Origin: Nelumbo lutea
Taxonomy: Eukaryota; Streptophyta; Magnoliopsida; Proteales; Nelumbonaceae
Direction: 5' to 3'
NCBI GenBank assembly: GCA_022828595.1
Contig: JAKGHH010000004.1
Location: forward strand, 23,258,372-23,322,371
Length of the DNA stretch: 64,000 nucleotides
Within the stretch, counting starts at the first letter, position 1; each line of letters begins with the position of its first letter. The notes under the pieces are model-generated. The model was given only the letters and a program-made list of their open reading frames with translations. It ran no database searches and had not been told where the DNA came from. Positions 58,408-64,000 of this stretch are shown one piece after another. The position numbers were made by a program, and so were the translations under genes.

Positions 58408-61239
58408 GGTTCCAAAATTGATTCAAGTCAAACTAAATCAAGCTTTTTACAAGCTGAGTTCAATAGCTTAATCTGTGTCCACCCCTAGGGACTAAAGAGG
58501 TACTGTACCAAGTAGGCAGAACAGTTTGATCTGCAATCTGAATGCAAATAAACCTATCCCAGCAATCCATTGAGAGCCACTGGTGCGTAGGATAAAATTT
58601 TGGATGCTATTGGAAGGAGTGGGACCAACGAAGCAGATTTGTTCAGTTCTTCTATATTCCATGCCTATTTATTTGGGTCTCAAAAAACCTGAAACCCCAA
58701 ACAGGAAACAAATAAAAAGAAAACAACATCATGTAAGGTTTTTAAAATTGGACCGGACAAAGAACTGTTTTGGAGTCCGGTTCCTGGGTCGAATAGTCTG
58801 ATCTTCCAGTCCGAATGGATGGTTTGCTCTGACAAAAAACATTTAAAATTTAAAAAAGCCAAAAGTTATTGTTCAAATTGATGATTCGCTGACTAAATCA
58901 ACGATTTTTGGTTAAAAAGTGATCTTAAAATAAAACAGAACTGATTAGATGACCAAATCATTGGTATCATGTGACACCACGTGACGTGTTTTTTTTTTTT
59001 TTTTTTTTGGGTCAGCAAAACACAGTACCATATTATATTATTATACCATCTCCATAAAACTTTGTAAATCCATTCAATTCCCTGAATAAGGAGTTGATAC
59101 TGCAGTTCTGTACCCTTTCTACATATAGTATTTGCTAAGTTTGTGAACTATCTCATTTTTTTCTGTCTTTTTACATATTACATATATCAAAACACTGGGA
59201 TAGCTCTAATACTTCATTCCTATAAACTTTATCACAGGAGTTGCAGAGTGCTTGAGGATGATTTAAACATCATGTGGCATGTGTTAACTATAACTAAGAA
59301 GTTACACAAGCCAACTTTGCTCTCTTTTCTTAATCCTTTTGGCCATATTGCATTTGGATGAATGAATTTGGTTCTCAGATTGGATTTGTGAAAATGTAAA
59401 TAATATTTAGCTGCGCTTTGGACTGTTTAACCAATAATAATGCCCCATGTCGATCATGCAGACAAATTAAGACATTGAGGGTAGTTGTGGATGGGATTGA
59501 TCATTTTAGCCTGGTCCAGTCTGTCTTGGAAGCTATGATACATGTGTATATTTCATATTAATTAATTAATTAATTAGTTAATTAATTATAAACTTTTATA
59601 TTTAACTGTAATATGATTTTAGTAAGAACAGATTGTGAAATAGGATTGTGTATAGCAGGACAAATGTAGTAAAGATATAAGTTGACATTATACAATCAAA
59701 TTTAAAATTTATAATATATTAAACCAAAATAAATATCTACTTTATATATTAAAGATGTTTTATGATTTTTATTATAAAATAAAATTTAAAAAGTATTCTT
59801 TATATTAATTTATACAAACAAACCTGAATGCCCTGTCCACATATGATATAAGGCCTGGGGTGTGGGCTGGGCAGATCTAAAGGGTTTCAATTTCATGACC
59901 TTGTAAAAACCGTGGCATGGCCCATTACAATCCCTACTTATGGGGCACCCTTCTATAAAATAATAATATTGGGCCGAGATGTGAATCGAGGTGGGCCCAG
60001 ACAGCTCTAGAGGCCTTCATTACTTTGTAAAAACCAGACCGTGGTGGCTGGTTGTAGCCTTGTAGGGCATATATACTTGATACTTGATAGCCATGGAGTG
60101 CAGCTAATCCTAATCCAGACTATGATATATCAGTGGTTGTGGGGTATGGGCGATTGAACCGACTAATCATAATTCATAGTTCTGTCTAAGAGTTAAGAGC
60201 TGTTCATGCTTTGACATATGAATGCTTCTAAGGCCTCAGAACTCAGAAGGAAGCCAAAATTGTAATTCTAATTCGCATAAACATGTTTGGTTTGATTTTC
60301 TGCTTTTGCTTGCGTATTGGTGCGAGTGCAACCCCATCCAACTTGAGGCTGAGAATTAGATGACAACTCTACCTTTACAACTGCTGGGCACTGATTCCAT
60401 GTGTCACTAGTCTCATCTCTCATGTGGGTCTACTCCACTAAGACCGGTTCATGCATCACCAGACATCAGGTGATGAAACCACATATGATATCCTTTTTCC
60501 CAACATCACCCTGGTAAAGCCATCTGAGTAGGCGATGGGGCCTACAATTGTGAATTGCCCATGATATAACAGAAGATGCAGATGATCAGATCAGACGGCT
60601 GAAAACTGGTAGATGGACAACCCACAATTTCAGTTCCCCGCCTAACGGCCAAAGGTAGATAGAATTTTAGAGGTTGTCTTCGACTCAAATTTACAGTTAT
60701 TGGTGTTTTTGGCAGTTGCTCAGGTTTGATTGTTTAGACCATAAAAATTATATTCCCTGGGAAGGAAGATTAAAATATAACTACATGAGAAGTGAGAACC
60801 CACTTATAATAAAAGCTTCGAGTTGTCTGGATAAAGGTTAGCCACTAGTTATTTGGTGGCTGCTGTGGCTCACAGTCGCAGCTTGAGAGGTTGGTTTTGG
60901 AATTCTTTCTTTTTTAGTTTTTGAATATATTGGAAAACATTTTACTGTAAGGTCTGAATAGAACTTGACAAGATAATGATGATGAAACAACGGGAATGTA
61001 TAGAACTGGATTTGTTTCTTGTCTGTACTTAATTGCCCATTCTCCAACCTGGGTTCTTTTTGGTTTTCATAATCGAGCTCTGTTACATTGACTGGTTCTC
61101 TTGCTTGTATTTTGGGCATTCTGACGATTTGATTCATCAGTTATGGGGGTTGGGGAGAAATGGGTGGTCGGGTGCTGCTGAATTATACATTTTCCGGAGA
61201 TGAGACGAAGGTCAGGAACTACCCATTAACAGTATCTAC
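58408..61239. other. Intergenic region upstream of the second CHUP1 copy
   Basis: No coding frame is supported. It contains a partial hAT-like repeat starting near 58738 (AGGTTTTTAAAATTGGACC), a T-run at 58989-59008, an ATTA microsatellite at about 59561-59587, and a less AT-rich stretch at 60240-61230 that probably holds the promoter and leader of CHUP1. Confidence 0.5.
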
Positions 61240-64000
61240 ATGATAGTTAGGTTCGGCTTCCTGGTTGCTGCTTCAATTGCAGCCTATGCAGTTAGGCAGA
61301 TAAACGTTAAATCTTCGAAGCCACCAACTGCTTCAGTCAAGGCTTCAGGTAAAAATACTATTCCTTTCTTGTTTATCAGAGACCTTATTGATTTTCCTTT
61401 ATACAATTTTGCTGGGAAAAGCTGGAGTTAAAAAGGTTCTGCTTTGGGCTATTGATAAACGCCATGTGAAATTCTAGTTCCTAAGGATTATATGACTTGA
61501 TAGTATTTTATTGGAATTGTGTCTTTTCTCTTAATACTTGGGAATTTTGAGCTCAGGGAACGGTGAAGCTGGGTTTGAACAACATCAGAATGAAGAGGAA
61601 GCTGAGCAGAGACAGTTCATTGATTTCATCGTTGACACAGAAAAGGAACAGGTAAGCATCACTTCAAAGCTCATTTTTGTTTCTCCTTTCAATTCCAGAA
61701 AAGCTCCAAGCTTTCTTTCTGTTTTCCCACTCAGCAAGATTAGATTTTGATAGATAAATGTTTTATCTGTTTCAGGGGGAGGATGAAGAGGAGGAAGAAG
61801 AGGTTAAAAGAATAAGTAGTGTAATCAGCCCTGTCTCGGGAAATACTCTTGCTCTTGATGAAGAACAAATCTTACCAGAATTTGAAGAGCTTCTTTCTAG
61901 GGAAATCGAGTTACCACCGTACGGTGATAAAGAAAAGATGTATGAGACCGAGATGGTGAACACAAATGAACTGGAAATGCTACGTAACCTGGTAAAGGAA
62001 TTGGAAGAGAGGGAAGTGAAGCTTGAAGGTGAATTGCTCGAGTACTATGGCCTGAAGGAACAGGAGTCAGACATTTCTGAGCTACAAAAGCAGCTGAAGA
62101 TCAAGACCGTTGAAATTGACATGCTGAACATCACCATTCATACCTTGCAGGCTGAGAGGAAGAAACTTCAAGAAGAGATTGCCCAGGGAGTATCAGCAAG
62201 GAAGGAGTTGGAGGTGGCGAGGAACAAGATCAAGGAGCTGCAGAGGCAGATTCAACTTGATGCCAACCAGACCAAGGGCCAGTTACTGATGCTCAAACAG
62301 CAGGTTACTACTCTTCAGGCAAAGGAGGAGGAAGCCTTCAAGCAAGATAAGGACTTGGAGAAGAAGCTGAATGCTGTGAAGGAATTAGAGGTGGAAGTCG
62401 TGGAGCTTAAGAGGAGGAATAAAGAACTTCAGCATGAGAAGAGGGAGTTGAGTATTAAACTGGATGCTGCCGAAGCTAGAGTAACAGCTCTCTCCAATAT
62501 GACAGAGGTAAGATTCTTAAATGTACTTCAAATATTTTATGTCAATTTCTCTGTGCTTAAATTCATATGTACATTTTACATGAATGCAAACAGAGAAGAA
62601 AAGTGCATGATTATCATATTTATGTACGAGGGAGCACATTACTCAGTCTCTGCGTTCTATCTCATTTTGAGTTCTTCTCTTTAATGTTCTGTTTTATTCC
62701 ATACTCTGTCTCTATGATTTAGTCTGGTATTTTTCACATGGTTTACAAAACAAACAAAAAATTTTGGATACCTGAATTTTCTGAAAATTGCAACTAACCT
62801 TTTGCTTTATTTTATTTTTTTAAATTTACTTAAATGTCATTCCTGAAGTCATAATTTGACAGGATTGGGTTTATTGAAAATAAATGAAGGACTTTCCCTA
62901 GACTCTAGATGGTTTGAAATAAAAAAAATGTCAATAAAGATGCGGTTAAAATACTGGGGATTTGTTAAAGTAAAAAGTAATGCATAGCTGATTAGGTGAA
63001 GCTATGTTATGTTAACTTAGAGGAGCTTACGCAAATTGGTGTCAGATATGTAAAGATGGAAACAACAAACCCAGTGCAAGATGTGTTGGAGAAACAATTA
63101 GAAGATACAGCTTATACTCCAACAACAATAAAAAAAATCTCATTAACATTTCTATGTAGATGTCTAGTATTGTTGCTAACTAATTCCTTAAGAAGAGAAA
63201 TGTATTCAACTCTTTGTCCAGTATAATTCCTTTTCAAACTGGATGTCCTCCTTGTTGCTACATGTGAAGTATATATGATTTTACCATGAGTAGCCTTTAT
63301 GTAATTTTTTTTGATCTATGAAATCAGTATTTTTTGGAAGAAGAAAAATAGTATGTAGTTAATATGATTGATCTATGTGTCAAACATATTTAAATATGTG
63401 AATGTGTTTGGTTAGCCTATACTCTATACAATACTAAACTTTGTTTCATGTCACTAGAGTGAAATGGTTGCCAATGCAAGGGAGGAGGTTAATAGCTTGA
63501 AGCATACAAATGAAGACCTCTTAAAGCAGGTGGAAGGGCTTCAAATGAATAGGTTCAGTGAAGTTGAAGAGTTAGTGTACCTACGTTGGGTCAATGCATG
63601 TTTGAGATATGAGCTGCGGAACTACCAGACGCCAGCTGGGAAGATATCTGCTCGTGATCTCAGTAAGAGTTTGAGCCCAAAATCTCAAGAGAAAGCTAAG
63701 CAGCTGATGCTAGAGTATGCAGGATCGGAACGTGGGCAAGGAGACACTGACCTGGACAGCATTTCTTCTCATCCATCCTCTCCTGGTAGTGAGGACTTTG
63801 ACAACACTTCAATAGATAGCTCCACAAGTAGATATAGTAGCCTAAGTAAGAAGCCAAGCTTAATCCAGAAGCTGAAAAAGTGGGGCAAAAGCAAGGATGA
63901 TTCAAGTGCTCTTTCATCACCAGCCAGGTCCTTTGGAGGTTCACCCAGGACTAGCATGAGCCATAGAACATCCATGTCTAGAGGTCCATTGGAAACCTTG
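61240..64000 (+). CDS. CHUP1: CHUP1 (chloroplast unusual positioning 1), 5' part, runs off the window
   Basis: Exons 61240-61348, 61557-61651, 61776-62507 and 63458 to beyond 64000. GT-AG borders and phases all agree, giving 493 residues inside the window. The start MIVRFGFLVAASIAAYAVRQ is the N-terminal hydrophobic segment that anchors CHUP1 to the chloroplast outer envelope. It is followed by a Glu-rich stretch (exon 3 start) and a long coiled coil (LEMLRNLVKELEEREVKLEG through the NMTE end of exon 3). Exon 4 continues with the coil and then a Ser-rich basic region (RYELRNYQTPAGKISARDLS). In the family the coil is followed by actin-binding, proline-rich profilin-binding and conserved C-terminal regions, which would lie beyond 64000. 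CHUP1 organises short chloroplast actin filaments for light-driven chloroplast movement. Intron 3 (62508-63457) is 950 bp. No lesion is seen. Confidence 0.93.

Noticed and set aside
58738..58973. Fourth member of the CATGRTTTTNAAAACYGG hAT family
   Set aside because: The left end is recognisable, but the right end does not mirror it. CATCATGT/TATCATGT flanks (7 of 8) may be coincidence, so it is not listed as a defined element.

Overview
The window is a piece of flowering-plant nuclear chromosome. Genes are split by GT-AG introns and encode plant-specific families (the CHUP1 chloroplast-positioning protein, plant DRP4-type dynamin, and a plastid SLH/coiled-coil protein). The intergenic DNA is AT-rich and full of plant-type transposable elements. 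The exact species cannot be read from the sequence. Long, transposon-stuffed introns are common in lineages such as lotus, grape or magnoliids, but that is only a hint.

Layout: 1-2.8 kb is AT-rich DNA and the leader of a two-exon PB1-domain gene (+, 2842-4025). A small gag/protease-only LTR element (6407-9736) and an old gypsy LTR fragment (9737 to about 10220) follow. MITEs occupy 10.4-12.1 kb. An intact 11-exon gene for a chloroplast SLH/coiled-coil protein (+, 12788-26137) carries an 8.3-kb intron that holds a 525-bp hAT element and a larger element split by a Copia retrotransposon. Tail-to-tail with it lies an intact four-exon UMP1 gene for the proteasome maturation factor (-, 28506-41394). 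Its second intron is 11.8 kb long and contains a Tourist MITE, a hAT element with a Copia retrotransposon nested in it, and a LINE fragment. From 41.4 to 49.9 kb there is no gene that I can support: only hAT and Mutator MITEs and a 2.6-kb extremely AT-rich tandem repeat block. Next come a broken, 5'-truncated DRP4-type dynamin (49919-51586) and two tandem CHUP1 genes: a short divergent copy (52657-54987) and a normal-looking copy that runs off the end of the window (61240 onward).

The four complete or near-complete housekeeping genes (PB1, SLH, UMP1, CHUP1-B) are unrelated in function and do not form a cluster. The biologically interesting points are these. Intact splice sites and reading frames persist around very large TE stacks in UMP1 and the SLH gene. 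Several elements have clean target-site duplications that let the insertion order be reconstructed. The short CHUP1 paralogue has lost the usual proline-rich and C-terminal domains, carries a +1 shift that can be bypassed by a downstream splice acceptor, and ends in a new hydrophobic tail. I found no CRISPR, defence island, biosynthetic cluster or other evident new multi-gene system.
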